From: Methylophaga sp. 42_25_T18 | GTDB taxonomy: Bacteria > Pseudomonadota > Gammaproteobacteria > Nitrosococcales > Methylophagaceae | Direction: 5' to 3' | DNA: 64,000 nt | Assembly: GCA_002163085.1 (NCBI GenBank) | Contig: MAAJ01000006.1 | Location: 466,858-530,857 of the forward strand | Shown: in pieces, positions 47,019-58,838 of the stretch | Numbering within the stretch: the first letter of the stretch is position 1 | Layout: every line of letters starts with the position of its first letter | Position numbers and translations under genes: made by a program | Notes under the pieces: model-generated | The model's input: only the letters and a program-made list of their open reading frames with translations | Database searches by the model: none | What the model was told of the DNA's origin: nothing

Positions 47019-48485
47019 GTGAAACAATCATTACAGTTACGCATAGGCCAAAGCCTATCAATGACGCCCCAACTGCAACAAGCCATACGCTTATTGCAAC
47101 TTTCTTCACTTGAGTTACAAGCCGAAATTCAAGAAGTCTTAGAAACCAATCCTTTGCTTGATGTTGAAGAAGATTTTGTATTTGATGACAACGCATCAGA
47201 GCAACAAGATGATCAGGCTGCAGATGAGCCCGTCACACCGGATATTACTCAACTTGAACATGCTGATATTCCCGAAGATTTACCGGTAGATAGTAAATGG
47301 GAAGACACTTTCGATAGTCAGCCTAGTGGTGTCATGAGTAGTACCCACCAAAGTTCTGAGCCTGGCATCGAGCGTGAAAACCAAGATGACAGCAGTGACT
47401 CATTGCAAGAGCACTTATTATGGCAAATGCGTCTGACCCATTTCTCCGAGACGGAGCAAACTATTGCCACGGTCATTATTGACTCTGTCTCAGATGATGG
47501 CTATCTAAAAATCAGCTTAGAAGAGATTCAACAAAGCCTGGGTGATGGTTATGATGAAGTTGAAGAAGATGAAATCGAAGCCGTATTGCATCGTATTCAG
47601 CACTTTGATCCTGTGGGTGTTGCTGCACGCGATTTACGCGAATGCCTATTAATCCAGCTTAATTTGTATGAGTCTCGCATTGAACATGTCGAATTATTAA
47701 CCGAGTTAATTGATAAACATCTCGATACATTAGCCAAACGTGATTACGCTCAAATTAAACGGGCGCTGAAGGTCAATGAGGAACAGCTCACGGAACTGGT
47801 GCAAGCGATTCAATTATTGAATCCTCGTCCAGGCAGTCAAATACAGATTGAAAAAACCGAATATATCGTGCCCGATGTTTATACCCGTAGACTCAATGGC
47901 AAATGGTTGCTGTCACTGAATCCTGATAACGCACCTCGATTACAAATAGCGGACCATTACGCCCAGTTGATCAATCGCGCAGATAACAGCTCTGAAAATG
48001 TCTATTTGAAAAATAACTTACAGGAAGCGCGCTGGTTCCTAAAAAGTTTACAAAGTCGAAATGAGACGTTATTAAAAGTAACCGAAGCCATTGTCGAAAA
48101 ACAAAAAGACTTCCTAAACTTTGGTGAAGAAGCAATGAAACCGTTGGTTTTAGCTGATATTGCCAGCGAAGTAGAAATGCATGAGTCCACTATTTCACGG
48201 GTCACCACCAGAAAATATATTCACACCCCTCGTGGAATTTTTGAATTGAAATACTTTTTCTCCAGTCATGTGAGTACTGACACTGGAGGCGAATGTTCGG
48301 CCACGGCTATTCGCGCAATTATCAAAAAACTCGTGGCCGCAGAAATCCCAAGGAAACCACTTAGTGATAGTAAAATTGCTGATATTCTGGGCGATCAAGG
48401 CATCAATGTAGCACGCCGAACCATTGCAAAATACCGTGAATCATTAGCAATTCCACCCTCTAATGAACGTAAGCGGCTGGTATAG
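47019..48485 (+). CDS. rpoN: RNA polymerase sigma-54 factor RpoN
   Basis: RpoN directs transcription from -24/-12 promoters with enhancer-binding proteins. Its 488 residues cover region I with the Gln-rich MKQSLQLRIGQSLSMTPQLQQ start, an acidic region II, a core-binding region, a helix-turn-helix, and the C-terminal RpoN box ARRTIAKYRESL. It starts with GTG 47019. The usual upstream lptB is absent here (tupBC instead). It heads an operon with hpf, ptsN and hprK. Confidence 0.96.
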   Translation: MKQSLQLRIGQSLSMTPQLQQAIRLLQLSSLELQAEIQEVLETNPLLDVEEDFVFDDNASEQQDDQAADEPVTPDITQLEHADIPEDLPVDSKWEDTFDSQPSGVMSSTHQSSEPGIERENQDDSSDSLQEHLLWQMRLTHFSETEQTIATVIIDSVSDDGYLKISLEEIQQSLGDGYDEVEEDEIEAVLHRIQHFDPVGVAARDLRECLLIQLNLYESRIEHVELLTELIDKHLDTLAKRDYAQIKRALKVNEEQLTELVQAIQLLNPRPGSQIQIEKTEYIVPDVYTRRLNGKWLLSLNPDNAPRLQIADHYAQLINRADNSSENVYLKNNLQEARWFLKSLQSRNETLLKVTEAIVEKQKDFLNFGEEAMKPLVLADIASEVEMHESTISRVTTRKYIHTPRGIFELKYFFSSHVSTDTGGECSATAIRAIIKKLVAAEIPRKPLSDSKIADILGDQGINVARRTIAKYRESLAIPPSNERKRLV

Positions 48486-48520
48486 CAAACCAGTTTTTTC
48501 CACCAACGGAGTAAATCATT

Positions 48521-48847
48521 ATGCAATTAAACTTAAGCGGACAACATATTGAAATTACCAATAGTCTTCGTGATCATGTGAATAAAAAGTTTGAGAAATT
48601 AACCCGTCACTTCGATCGCATGACTAATGTTCATGTCATTTTATCCGTAGAAAAACTACGTCAAAAAGCAGAAGCAACCGTGCATGTTCGTGGCGCTGAT
48701 TTGTTTGCCTCTGATGAACATGAAAATATGTATACCGCTATTGAAAATCTAATCACAAAACTTGATCGTCAGATCATCAAACACAAAGATAAAGTTAAAA
48801 ATCATCATCAAGCCGATGGTGCAGAAATGAAACACAACGCTAGTTAA
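48521..48847 (+). CDS. hpf: Ribosome hibernation promoting factor HPF (short)
   Basis: The 108-residue HPF/YfiA family protein binds the 30S decoding region and supports 100S ribosome dimers. The N-terminal MQLNLSGQHIEITNSLRDHV and HENMYTAIENLITKLDRQIIKHKDK segments are typical. ACGGAG precedes the ATG. Conserved rpoN-neighbour gene; the length is that of the short form. Confidence 0.95.
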   Translation: MQLNLSGQHIEITNSLRDHVNKKFEKLTRHFDRMTNVHVILSVEKLRQKAEATVHVRGADLFASDEHENMYTAIENLITKLDRQIIKHKDKVKNHHQADGAEMKHNAS

Positions 48848-48859
48848 CAAGGTTTTTCT

Positions 48860-49318
48860 ATGCTTATTGCCGCACAACTCGCCAGCACCGATAACATTAG
48901 TCACCACAATGGTGCCGCTAGTAAAAAGCGTGTTCTCGAAGAACTTAGCAAAATGTTGGCGGCGAATACCAACGTGACAACAGCAGAGAAAATTTTTCAT
49001 GCACTGCTCGATCGAGAACGATTAGGCAGCACAGGACTGGGTAAGGGCGTGGCCATTCCGCACGCCCGAATCCCTGATATCACTCATACTATTGCAGCAA
49101 TGATGACATTGGAACAGCCGGTGGATTTTGATGCTGCAGATGAGCAACCTATTGATATTGCTTTTGCTTTATTAGTCCCCGAAGAGGGCGGCGATCATCA
49201 TCTGCAACATCTGGCACGATTAGCTACCTTGTTCAGAGACGCTGATGCTTGCCAAAAAATCCGTGGTTGCCAAGATGCTGAAGAAATATTTGAACTGTTA
49301 GTATCTATAGACGACTAA
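48860..49318 (+). CDS. ptsN: PTS IIA-like nitrogen-regulatory protein PtsN (EIIA-Ntr)
   Basis: The 152-residue regulatory EIIA has the phosphorylated histidine H68 in GVAIPHARI. It is a partner of NPr-type HPr and EI in regulatory PTS chains; targets elsewhere include potassium transport and sigma-54 related processes, though not predicted here. It lies 12 nt after hpf in the rpoN operon, the usual position. Confidence 0.95.
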   Translation: MLIAAQLASTDNISHHNGAASKKRVLEELSKMLAANTNVTTAEKIFHALLDRERLGSTGLGKGVAIPHARIPDITHTIAAMMTLEQPVDFDAADEQPIDIAFALLVPEEGGDHHLQHLARLATLFRDADACQKIRGCQDAEEIFELLVSIDD

Positions 49319-49325
49319 TGTCGTC

Positions 49326-49853
49326 ATGACTAAGCCAAAGACATTAAACTGCCATCACGGTGTTTTGATGAATATTAATGACCATGGCGTATTTATTATT
49401 GGCCAAGCAGGGATTGGTAAAAGTAGCTTTGCACTTGAGTTATTGCATCTCGGTCATCAGCTTATTGCCGATGATGTAGTTGAGTTCAAGCGTAATGATA
49501 ATGTCATCACCGGGTCATGCCCACAAATGTCCGCAGGATTTCTCCACAGCCGTGAATTAGGTCTTATTGCCATAACACAAGTATTTAGCCTCGAAGCATT
49601 TATCCAGCAACATACTCTCGATTATATAATTGAACTCAAACCGTCGATAGAAAATACATCAGATTTATCTCCCTCACTTAGCCACGAAATACTCGGCATA
49701 AACCTTCCGTTATTACAGCTGTCGATAAATTCGCCAGCCTCACTTTATCATCGATTACTCACTTGGCTAACGATACAGTCTACTGATTATATGGCTGAGC
49801 AAGATCTAAAAAAGCGTCAACAGCGACAGATGAATATCGACCAAAATAACTGA
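49326..49853 (+). CDS. hprK: Short HPr kinase/phosphorylase-like protein, catalytic domain only
   Basis: This 175-residue protein matches the C-terminal catalytic part of HprK. It carries the catalytic-type histidine H11 in HHGVL, the P-loop GQAGIGKS (26-33) and Asp49-Asp50 in IADDVVE. Full-length enzymes are about 310 residues; the N-terminal domain is missing. The usual PxRPGRN loop reads SINSPASLY at the corresponding position, so phosphorylase activity is in doubt. It is followed by a 141-nt gap and manX; rapZ, often found here, is absent. HPr with S46 is downstream, so it probably still acts on HPr. Confidence 0.75.
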   Translation: MTKPKTLNCHHGVLMNINDHGVFIIGQAGIGKSSFALELLHLGHQLIADDVVEFKRNDNVITGSCPQMSAGFLHSRELGLIAITQVFSLEAFIQQHTLDYIIELKPSIENTSDLSPSLSHEILGINLPLLQLSINSPASLYHRLLTWLTIQSTDYMAEQDLKKRQQRQMNIDQNN

Positions 49854-49994
49854 AAATATTACGCTAATGCCATCTTAATCAGCAAAACTTGCCAATCATA
49901 GTGGTAGTTAGCATACAATTGCCCTCTATTACATGTGCAAAACATAAGCTCCTTGTAAACGACCGGCACTATTGCCAACACATAGAGAACTTTA

Positions 49995-50399
49995 ATGACC
50001 GTAGGCATTCTCATCGTATCTCATAACCAAATTGGTGCTGAGCTGATTAATACAGCTCGACAGATGCTGTCATGCTGTCCCTTGCCGACCAAAGTCATTT
50101 CAATTGAAACCAGTCATACGCCGGATCAAATTCGACCGCAACTCGATGACGAATTAAAGGGCATCGATCAAGGCAACGGTATATTAATTTTGACCGATAT
50201 GTTTGGCTCAACGCCCAGTAATATTGCCTGTGCAGTTTCCGACCGTGAAGATGTATGCATCGTCTCAGGACTCAACCTACCCATGTTAGTTCGCGTTTTA
50301 AATTACCCAGGGTTAAACCTTAAAGAACTCGAAGATAAAGCGATCAGTGGCGGACAAGAAGGAATCGTTCGCTGCCATCACTCAGGATACAAAGCATGA
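49995..50399 (+). CDS. PTS EIIA, mannose-family (ManX-like)
   Basis: The 134-residue EIIA of the mannose superfamily has phosphoryl-accepting H10 in ILIVSHNQIGAE and the family signature LTDMFGSTPSNIA. It belongs to the group found in proteobacteria with incomplete PTS, where no IIB/IIC permeases are present. It overlaps ptsH by 4 nt, so manX-ptsH-ptsI are translationally coupled. It is not the DhaM type, as its signature shows. Confidence 0.88.
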   Translation: MTVGILIVSHNQIGAELINTARQMLSCCPLPTKVISIETSHTPDQIRPQLDDELKGIDQGNGILILTDMFGSTPSNIACAVSDREDVCIVSGLNLPMLVRVLNYPGLNLKELEDKAISGGQEGIVRCHHSGYKA

Positions 50400-50665
50400 T
50401 CGAACAAACATTCACCATTATCAATAAACTTGGCTTACACGCACGGGCAGCAGCTAAATTTGTCACCACCGCCTCTCAATTTGATTGCGATATCCAAGTA
50501 TCTCGCAATGGTCGCTCTATCAACGGCAAAAGCATCATGGGGGTGATGATGTTGGCGGCGGCCAAAGGAACGGAAATTACCGTGCAAGCCGATGGTGATG
50601 ATGCTGAAAAAGCACTAGAACAAATCAATAGCTTGATTAACGATTTTTTCGGAGAAGGTGAATGA
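50396..50665 (+). CDS. ptsH: HPr phosphocarrier protein
   Basis: The 89-residue HPr has the active histidine H15 in NKLGLHARAAA and the regulatory serine S46 in INGKSIMGVMML. Presence of both sites matches phosphorylation by EI and by HprK. It overlaps manX and ptsI by 4 nt each. It is probably a signalling PTS carrier since no sugar permease is in the window. Confidence 0.96.
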   Translation: MIEQTFTIINKLGLHARAAAKFVTTASQFDCDIQVSRNGRSINGKSIMGVMMLAAAKGTEITVQADGDDAEKALEQINSLINDFFGEGE

Positions 50666-52401
50666 CGCTTGAGCTTCAAGGAATAGGGGTTTCACGTGGT
50701 ATTGCCATCGGCAAGGCTCATATTTTATTTCATAATCAGCCGGATGTTCGAGAATACTTAATTCCTGAATTTTCCATCGAACAAGAAATTGATCGACTAT
50801 TAGATGCCATCGAAAATGCAAGGCAGCAACTCAAAGCTATTCGCAATCATATTCCGGCGAATGCACCCGCCGATGTCACATCCTTTATTGATACCCATTT
50901 GTTGATGCTCAAAGACTCTTCATTGACAAAAGTACCCATCGAGATGATTAAAACTCGACGGTGTAATGCCGAATGGGCACTGCAACTCCAACGAGATGCA
51001 TTAATCAATGTATTTAATGAAATGGATGATCCTTATCTGCGTACTCGTCGAGATGATGTCGATCATGTGGTCAACCGTATTCATCGTGTTTTAGCCGATC
51101 AAGATGCTGGCGATCATGATATTTCAAGTGACCGCCTTAAAGGCCATATTATTATTGCTGAGGATCTTACCCCAGCAGACACGGTATTAATGCAACATCA
51201 GGGTATCGCGGCCTTTGTCACTGAACATGGTGGTGCAACGTCACATACCACTATCTTGGCTCGCAGTTTAGGCATCCCCGCCATTGTCGGCATTGAATCA
51301 ATCCGACGATATATTCAAGATAATGAACTGCTCATCGTGGATGGTGAATCAGGCATTTTGATTGCGGGCGCCGATGACACCACAACCCTAGAATATCAAC
51401 AACGTCGCGATTCCTTTGAAGCGCATATTGCTTCACTTAGCCGGTATAAATCACAACCGACAAAAACACGTGATGGCAAGGCAATCACTTTGTTAGCGAA
51501 TGCTGAATTGCCCGAAGACCTCACTACAATCAGTAATGCCGGTGCTCAAGGTATTGGTTTATATCGTACTGAGTTTCTCTATATGAATCGTATTGCACCG
51601 CCTGAAGAAGAAGAGCAACTCGCCGCCTATCGCGATGTAGTCGAAGGCATGAATAATCAGGTTGTTACGATTAGAACTTTTGATTTAGGTGCCGATAAAA
51701 CCGTCGATGGTGGTCGCAACCTAACACAAACAGTGGCCACTAACCCAGCGTTAGGACTGAGAGCCATACGCTTATGTCTGAACCAACCAAATATGTTCCG
51801 CACCCAGCTTCGCGCTATTTTGCGTGCCTCAGCCTATGGCAAAATTAAGATCATGTTCCCGATGATTGCAGCACTGCCAGAACTTCTTCAGGCACAATTA
51901 CTACTGGAGCAATGTAAACAAGAGCTCGATAAAGAAGGTCTGGAATATGACCATCAAATTGAAACCGGTGCTATGGTTGAGATTCCATCCAGCGCAATCT
52001 GTGCCGAAATGTTTGCCCAACATGTTGATTTTTTATCTATCGGTACCAATGATCTCATCCAATATACCTTGGCAGTAGATCGTATCGATGACCAAGTAAA
52101 CTATCTCTATGACCCTTTGCACCCCGCCGTTCTGCGATTGGTACATATGACCTTGGAAGCAGGGAAAAAATATAATATTCCTGTTTCTATGTGTGGTGAG
52201 ATGGCAGGGTCCCCACGTTACACTCGTTTATTATTAGCAATGGGCTTAGAACATTTCAGCATGCATCCCAATGCCATCTTGGAAGTAAAACAAATTATCA
52301 ATGAAACAGATCTAACCCAACTACCAGACAATACCTTGCAGATAATGAACATGGCGACGCCTTTTGAAGCTGACGTTTTATTAGAACAAATAAACGCTTA
52401 G
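50662..52401 (+). CDS. ptsI: PTS enzyme I
   Basis: EI transfers phosphate from PEP to HPr. The 579-residue protein has the phosphorylated histidine H195 in TEHGGATSHTTILARSLG and the PEP-binding C-terminal barrel (VEIPSSAICAE, SIGTNDLIQYTLAVDR). It overlaps ptsH. In an organism without sugar PTS permeases it probably senses the PEP/pyruvate ratio. End of the manX-ptsH-ptsI unit; mgtE follows after about 100 nt. Confidence 0.96.
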   Translation: MTLELQGIGVSRGIAIGKAHILFHNQPDVREYLIPEFSIEQEIDRLLDAIENARQQLKAIRNHIPANAPADVTSFIDTHLLMLKDSSLTKVPIEMIKTRRCNAEWALQLQRDALINVFNEMDDPYLRTRRDDVDHVVNRIHRVLADQDAGDHDISSDRLKGHIIIAEDLTPADTVLMQHQGIAAFVTEHGGATSHTTILARSLGIPAIVGIESIRRYIQDNELLIVDGESGILIAGADDTTTLEYQQRRDSFEAHIASLSRYKSQPTKTRDGKAITLLANAELPEDLTTISNAGAQGIGLYRTEFLYMNRIAPPEEEEQLAAYRDVVEGMNNQVVTIRTFDLGADKTVDGGRNLTQTVATNPALGLRAIRLCLNQPNMFRTQLRAILRASAYGKIKIMFPMIAALPELLQAQLLLEQCKQELDKEGLEYDHQIETGAMVEIPSSAICAEMFAQHVDFLSIGTNDLIQYTLAVDRIDDQVNYLYDPLHPAVLRLVHMTLEAGKKYNIPVSMCGEMAGSPRYTRLLLAMGLEHFSMHPNAILEVKQIINETDLTQLPDNTLQIMNMATPFEADVLLEQINA

Positions 52402-52503
52402 AGAAAATCAATCAAATTTAGCGCTACCCAGTCACTCGCTAAGAGGCTAAAATAGCGCCCCAAACGCCTTATCACTGATTGCATTCGCCCTTGAGACTTG
52501 CTG

Positions 52504-53862
52504 ATGTCTGAGCTAGATCCAAAATATGCCTTAAACCAGCCCATTGATACGCTTGCCGAAGCGCTTCAAAGTGGCCGTTTTGTGCGCATGCGTAGATTAC
52601 TAGCCAGCCTTCACCCTGCTGAAACAGCTCACCTTTTAGAATCGTTACCGCCGGAAGAACGTCGTATCTGTTGGCCGGTCATCAATCCTGATCTACGTGG
52701 TGAAGTCTTGTCTTACATCGGTGATGATGTTCGTGCCGATTTAATGACCAATATGGATACCGCTGATTTAATCAGTGCGACCGAAGATCTCGATGCCGAT
52801 GATGTCGCCGATATCCTGCAGGATCTGCCTGATCATGTCATGCGTGAAGTATTACGGGCCATGGACAGCCAGCACCGTCGTCGTATCGAAACTATTTTAG
52901 CCTATGAGGAAGATACTGCAGGCGGTTTAATGAACACCGATGTGGTCACTATCCGCTCTGACCTGACACTAGAAGTTGTATTACGTTATCTACGTATGCT
53001 AAATGGCTTACCAGAAAACACCGACAGTTTATATGTGGTTGATCATAAAGATAAATACCTAGGCACTTTAGCCTTGTCGCAGATCGTCAGTCGTAGTCGA
53101 TCTTTGACCGTCAACAATGTCATGTCACATCAGGTCGATGCAATTCCCGCCAGCATGGATGATCGCGACGTTGCCCATCGTTTTGAAAAACACAACCTTA
53201 TTTCTGCACCTGTAGTTGATAAAGACAATCGCCTATTAGGACGTATTACTATCGATGACGTGGTTGACGTTATTCGTGATGAAGCTGAACATTCCATGTT
53301 AAGCATGGCCGGTTTAAGTGAAGATGAAGATACCTTTGCACCAGTCAAAAAAAGTGTACACCGTCGTTCTTTATGGTTAGGGGTAAATTTACTGACTGCA
53401 TTTTTAGCCTCATGGGCCATCGGTTTATTTGATACCACCCTTGAAAAACAAGTTGCTTTAGCGATATTAATGCCTATTGTTGCCAGTATGGGTGGCGTTG
53501 CTGGCAGCCAAACCTTAACCTTAGTGATTCGCTCGATGGCGCTAGGGCAACTGAATGACAAAAACCAACGTTGGTTATTGAGGAAAGAGATTGCCGTTGG
53601 TGCTATCAATGGTTTTCTCTGGGCCATAGCTATCGCAATCGTGACGATCATTTGGTTTAATAGTTTTGCTTTAGGTGTGCTCATTGGCTCAGCAATTATT
53701 ATTAATCTTGTCGCCGCCGCACTTGCAGGAGTCACGATTCCTATAGCCTTACAGAAGTTTGGCATTGACCCTGCTTTATCGGGTAGTGTATTGCTCACGA
53801 CGGTCACTGATGTGGTTGGTTTTGTCGCTTTCCTCGGATTTGCTACTCTATTTATCGTTTAA
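52504..53862 (+). CDS. mgtE: Magnesium transporter MgtE
   Basis: MgtE is a Mg2+-gated channel. The 452-residue protein shows an N-terminal superhelical domain ([13 protein letters not shown]), two CBS domains at about 140-260, and five C-terminal membrane helices including the pore motif [17 protein letters not shown] 52504 is preferred over TTG 52498. It lies after ptsI in the same direction, a gene order also reported in other proteobacteria. Mg2+ homeostasis matters for ribosome and ATP-dependent enzymes. Confidence 0.95.
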   Translation: MSELDPKYALNQPIDTLAEALQSGRFVRMRRLLASLHPAETAHLLESLPPEERRICWPVINPDLRGEVLSYIGDDVRADLMTNMDTADLISATEDLDADDVADILQDLPDHVMREVLRAMDSQHRRRIETILAYEEDTAGGLMNTDVVTIRSDLTLEVVLRYLRMLNGLPENTDSLYVVDHKDKYLGTLALSQIVSRSRSLTVNNVMSHQVDAIPASMDDRDVAHRFEKHNLISAPVVDKDNRLLGRITIDDVVDVIRDEAEHSMLSMAGLSEDEDTFAPVKKSVHRRSLWLGVNLLTAFLASWAIGLFDTTLEKQVALAILMPIVASMGGVAGSQTLTLVIRSMALGQLNDKNQRWLLRKEIAVGAINGFLWAIAIAIVTIIWFNSFALGVLIGSAIIINLVAAALAGVTIPIALQKFGIDPALSGSVLLTTVTDVVGFVAFLGFATLFIV

Positions 53863-53887
53863 CAACTATTTAACTTCGGAAATCAGT

Positions 53888-54985
53888 ATGTCAGGTAACA
53901 GCTTCGGAAAACTATTCACTGTCTCCACCTTTGGTGAAAGCCATGGCCCATCATTGGGCTGTATTGTCGACGGTTGCCCTCCTGGCTTAGAACTGAGTGA
54001 GGCCGATCTTCAAGGTGATCTTGACCGTCGCAGACCCGGTAAAACCCGCCATGAAACACAACGCCGTGAACTAGATCAGGTAAAAATTCTCTCGGGCGTA
54101 TTTGAAGGTAAAACGACGGGCACTCCGATCGGCATGATCATTGAAAATACCGATCAACGCTCAAAAGATTACGGCAATATCATGCACCAATTCCGCCCTG
54201 CACATGCTGACTACACCTACCAGCAAAAATACGGTACCCGCGATTATCGTGGTGGAGGTCGGTCTTCTGCACGTGAAACAGCGATGCGCGTTGCTGCTGG
54301 CGGCATAGCAAAAAAATACTTACAACAACGCTATGGCATTGAAATTCAAGGTTACTTAGCCCAGCTTGGTCCTGTAGTTACCGAAAAGTTAGATTGGGAT
54401 CATATGGAAAATAGTGCCTTTTTCTGTCCCGATCCTGATAAAGAGCAACAACTAGAAGACTATATGGATGCATTGCGTAAAGAAGGCAACTCTGTTGGTG
54501 CTCGCATTAATGTTATCGCTCGTAATGTACCTCCAGGCTTAGGCGAGCCCATTTTTGATCGTCTTGATGCTGAAATCGCTCACGCAATGATGAGCATCAA
54601 TGCGGTGAAAGGTGTTGAAATCGGTGCAGGTTTTGACTCGGTGACTCAAAAAGGCACCGAACACCGTGATGAAATCACACCTAAAGGTTTCCTCAGTAAT
54701 AATGCCGGCGGTGTGCTCGGTGGTATTTCTAGTGGTCAAGACATCTTAGTCAGCATGGCGTTAAAAGCGACCTCCAGTTTGCGACTTCCAGGCCGTAGTG
54801 TCGATACCGAAGGTAATGCGATTGAAGTCGTGACCCATGGTCGCCATGATCCCTGTGTCGGCATCCGCGCCACGCCCATTGCCGAAGCAATGTTAGCCTT
54901 AGTCTTGATGGATCATGTCTTACGTCATCGAGCTCAAAATATGGATGTCACTAGCGATACCCCCATAATTCCAGCACAAACCTAA
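53888..54985 (+). CDS. aroC: Chorismate synthase
   Basis: AroC converts EPSP to chorismate and needs reduced FMN. From ATG 53888 the protein has 365 residues. It shows the three signatures [18 protein letters not shown], the [18 protein letters not shown] region, and [23 protein letters not shown]. An upstream in-frame extension from 53759 is not supported because it overlaps mgtE by about 100 nt and lacks a ribosome binding site. It lies 25 nt after the mgtE stop. Confidence 0.97.
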   Translation: MSGNSFGKLFTVSTFGESHGPSLGCIVDGCPPGLELSEADLQGDLDRRRPGKTRHETQRRELDQVKILSGVFEGKTTGTPIGMIIENTDQRSKDYGNIMHQFRPAHADYTYQQKYGTRDYRGGGRSSARETAMRVAAGGIAKKYLQQRYGIEIQGYLAQLGPVVTEKLDWDHMENSAFFCPDPDKEQQLEDYMDALRKEGNSVGARINVIARNVPPGLGEPIFDRLDAEIAHAMMSINAVKGVEIGAGFDSVTQKGTEHRDEITPKGFLSNNAGGVLGGISSGQDILVSMALKATSSLRLPGRSVDTEGNAIEVVTHGRHDPCVGIRATPIAEAMLALVLMDHVLRHRAQNMDVTSDTPIIPAQT

Positions 54986-54994
54986 TTCAAGAGC

Positions 54995-56149
54995 GTGCCA
55001 CTTAGACATACGCCCTATTGGCGCTTATCGGGTTTTTACTTTTTCTATTTTGCTTCTTTAGGTGTCTTAGTTCCCTACTGGAGCTTATACCTACAGTGGT
55101 TAGACTTTTCCGCCCGCGAAATCGGTGAGCTCACTGCGATATTACTCGCAACCAGAATTATCGCGCCCAATGTTTGGGGATGGATTGCCGATCATCATGG
55201 TCAGCGCATGCGCATTGTGCGTTTCGCCAGTTTAGCTGGCGCTTTAGGATTCGCTGGCATTTTGCTCGATAACAGCTATCTGTGGATCGCTATAGTGATG
55301 TTGGTATTTAGCTTCTTCTGGAATGCTTCCCTTCCCCAATTTGAAGTCACCACTCTGCAACACTTGGGTGAGCATAGCCATCACTACAGTAAAATTCGTC
55401 TATGGGGCTCAATCGGCTTCATTATCACAGTAATGCTCTTAGGCTGGCTGCTGGAAATATTTGATGCTGGTTTAGTGCCTTATGCTTTGTTATTAAGCAT
55501 GGTCGCAATTTGGCTTGTTAGCCTAACCGTACCCGAGTCAGCCTCAAGGCATTTAAGTTTAAATCACGTGCCCTTGTGCTCAATATTAAAACGTCCTGAA
55601 GTCATTGCATTTTTATCCATTTGTTTTTTAATTCAAGTCAGTCATGGTCCTTATTACACGTTTTACTCCATCTACCTGGAGCAACATGATTACAGCCGAA
55701 CCATCATTGGCCAGTTATGGGCTTTAGGTGTCATTGCTGAAGTTGTCATCTTTTTGTTTATGCATCAATGGCTACCTCGCTTTGGCATTCGCTCGGTATT
55801 ATTAATCAGTGTGCTCCTCAGTAGTATTCGTTGGTTAATTATTGGTTTTTTCCCTGATAACTTCGGCTTATTACTCTTTGCCCAATTGTTACATGCTGCC
55901 AGCTTTGGTACCTACCATGCGGCGGCCATTGCTTGGGTACACCAACATTTCACAGGGCGAAATCAAGGCCGTGGTCATGCCATCTATAGCAGTGTTAGTT
56001 TTGGTGCCGGTGGTGCCATTGGCAGTTTGTTCAGTGGTTATTTTTGGTTATCGCCCGGACCAACAATCACATTCAGCATTGCCGCTGCCACAAGTTTTGT
56101 AGCGTTGATTATTGGGCTGATTTGGTTAAAAAACAGTCCTCACAGTTAA
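54995..56149 (+). CDS. MFS transporter, HcaT/YcaD-like (PPP family)
   Basis: The 384-residue protein has twelve hydrophobic helices and resembles the phenylpropionate permease / LacY-like MFS_1_like group (N-terminal SGFYFFYFASLGVLVPYWSLYL, central SKIRLWGSIGFI). The substrate cannot be assigned. GTG start 54995 is 10 nt after aroC, so cotranscription is likely. Confidence 0.85.
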   Translation: MPLRHTPYWRLSGFYFFYFASLGVLVPYWSLYLQWLDFSAREIGELTAILLATRIIAPNVWGWIADHHGQRMRIVRFASLAGALGFAGILLDNSYLWIAIVMLVFSFFWNASLPQFEVTTLQHLGEHSHHYSKIRLWGSIGFIITVMLLGWLLEIFDAGLVPYALLLSMVAIWLVSLTVPESASRHLSLNHVPLCSILKRPEVIAFLSICFLIQVSHGPYYTFYSIYLEQHDYSRTIIGQLWALGVIAEVVIFLFMHQWLPRFGIRSVLLISVLLSSIRWLIIGFFPDNFGLLLFAQLLHAASFGTYHAAAIAWVHQHFTGRNQGRGHAIYSSVSFGAGGAIGSLFSGYFWLSPGPTITFSIAAATSFVALIIGLIWLKNSPHS

Positions 56150-57623
<1,474 letters not shown>

Positions 57624-57625
57624 TC

Positions 57626-58834
57626 ATGGCGCGTTTACGACGTTTCCTTGACCGACTAGAGCCCTCATTCCAAAAAGGCGGTCCCTACCACAAGTATTTT
57701 GCTCTTTTTGAAATGGTGGATACATTTTTATATACCCCTAAAGATGTGACTCGTGGCTCCCCGCACGTGCGTGACGGTATCGATTTAAAAAGATTAATGA
57801 GCTATGTGGTGTTAGCCACATTCCCAGTATTACTGATGATGCTGTGGAATACAGGTAACCAAGCCAACAGTGCGATGGCCACATTAGGCATGACAGATCT
57901 GGATAACTGGCGTGGTTGGATATTAAATACCATCGGCATCGGTTATGACCCCAATAGCGTGGTCGCCAATATGCTCCACGGCCTGTTGTATTTCCTCCCT
58001 ATTTACCTCACCACCTTAATCGCTGGTGGTACATTTGAAGTTATCTTTGCTGCCGTTCGTAACCATGAGGTTAATGAAGGTTTCTTAGTAACGTCAATGT
58101 TGTATTCCTTGACCTTACCACCATCAACACCTTTATGGCAGGTTGCCCTAGGCATCATTTTTGGTGTTGTGCTTGGTAAAGAAGTATTTGGTGGTACCGG
58201 TAAAAACTTCTTAAACCCCGCTTTAACCGGTCGTGCCTTTTTATATTTTGCCTACCCGGCTCAAATGTCAGGTGATGCAATCTGGACAGCCATTGATGGT
58301 TTTAGTGGTGCAACTCCACTCGCGTTAGGTGCGGCAGGTGGTGTAGAAGCCATCACTAATGCTGGCTTCACATGGACACAGACCTTCTTAGGCTCCATGG
58401 CTGGTTCAATTGGTGAAACATCAACCCTAGCCTGCTTATTAGGTGCAGCGTTCTTAATCTATACTCGGGTCGCCTCGTTCCGCATCATCTTTGGTGTGTT
58501 CTTAGGCATGGTTATTACCTCATTACTGTTTAATTTAATCGGTAGCGATACGAATCCAATGTTTGCAATGCCATGGTACTGGCATCTTACTTTAGGCGGA
58601 TTGGCTTTCGGTATGATTTTCATGGCCACTGACCCCGTGTCTGCAGCCATGACCAATACCGGTCGCTGGGTCTATGGTGGCTTAATCGGCTTTATGGCAG
58701 TACTCATTAGAGTCGTTAACCCAGCCTTCCCTGAAGGCATTATGCTGGCAATATTATTTGGTAATATTTTTGCACCGCTGATTGATTACTTTGTCGTGCG
58801 TGCCAATGTTCAACGAAGACTAAAGCGAAGTTAA
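57626..58834 (+). CDS. nqrB: Na+-NQR subunit B
   Basis: NqrB is the polytopic membrane subunit that carries FMN covalently on a threonine and riboflavin, and forms part of the Na+ path. Its 402 residues include the flavinylation motif SGAT with T230. Long hydrophobic helices ([29 protein letters not shown]) are visible. It lies 2 nt after nqrA. Confidence 0.97.
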   Translation: MARLRRFLDRLEPSFQKGGPYHKYFALFEMVDTFLYTPKDVTRGSPHVRDGIDLKRLMSYVVLATFPVLLMMLWNTGNQANSAMATLGMTDLDNWRGWILNTIGIGYDPNSVVANMLHGLLYFLPIYLTTLIAGGTFEVIFAAVRNHEVNEGFLVTSMLYSLTLPPSTPLWQVALGIIFGVVLGKEVFGGTGKNFLNPALTGRAFLYFAYPAQMSGDAIWTAIDGFSGATPLALGAAGGVEAITNAGFTWTQTFLGSMAGSIGETSTLACLLGAAFLIYTRVASFRIIFGVFLGMVITSLLFNLIGSDTNPMFAMPWYWHLTLGGLAFGMIFMATDPVSAAMTNTGRWVYGGLIGFMAVLIRVVNPAFPEGIMLAILFGNIFAPLIDYFVVRANVQRRLKRS

Positions 58835-58838
58835 ACAC

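Noticed and set aside
49995..52401. EIIA, HPr and EI read as a split DhaM partner for DhaK/DhaL
   Set aside because: The order EIIA-HPr-EI matches DhaM domain order, but the EIIA carries the ManX-type signature TDMFGSTPSN, and the genes lie about 21 kb from dhaK/dhaL. A functional link cannot be excluded but the sequence does not support DhaM identity.
53130..53807. 225-residue frame on the minus strand opposite mgtE
   Set aside because: It lies wholly inside a confident mgtE, has no ribosome binding site or recognisable motif, and its composition is explained by antisense of hydrophobic codons.
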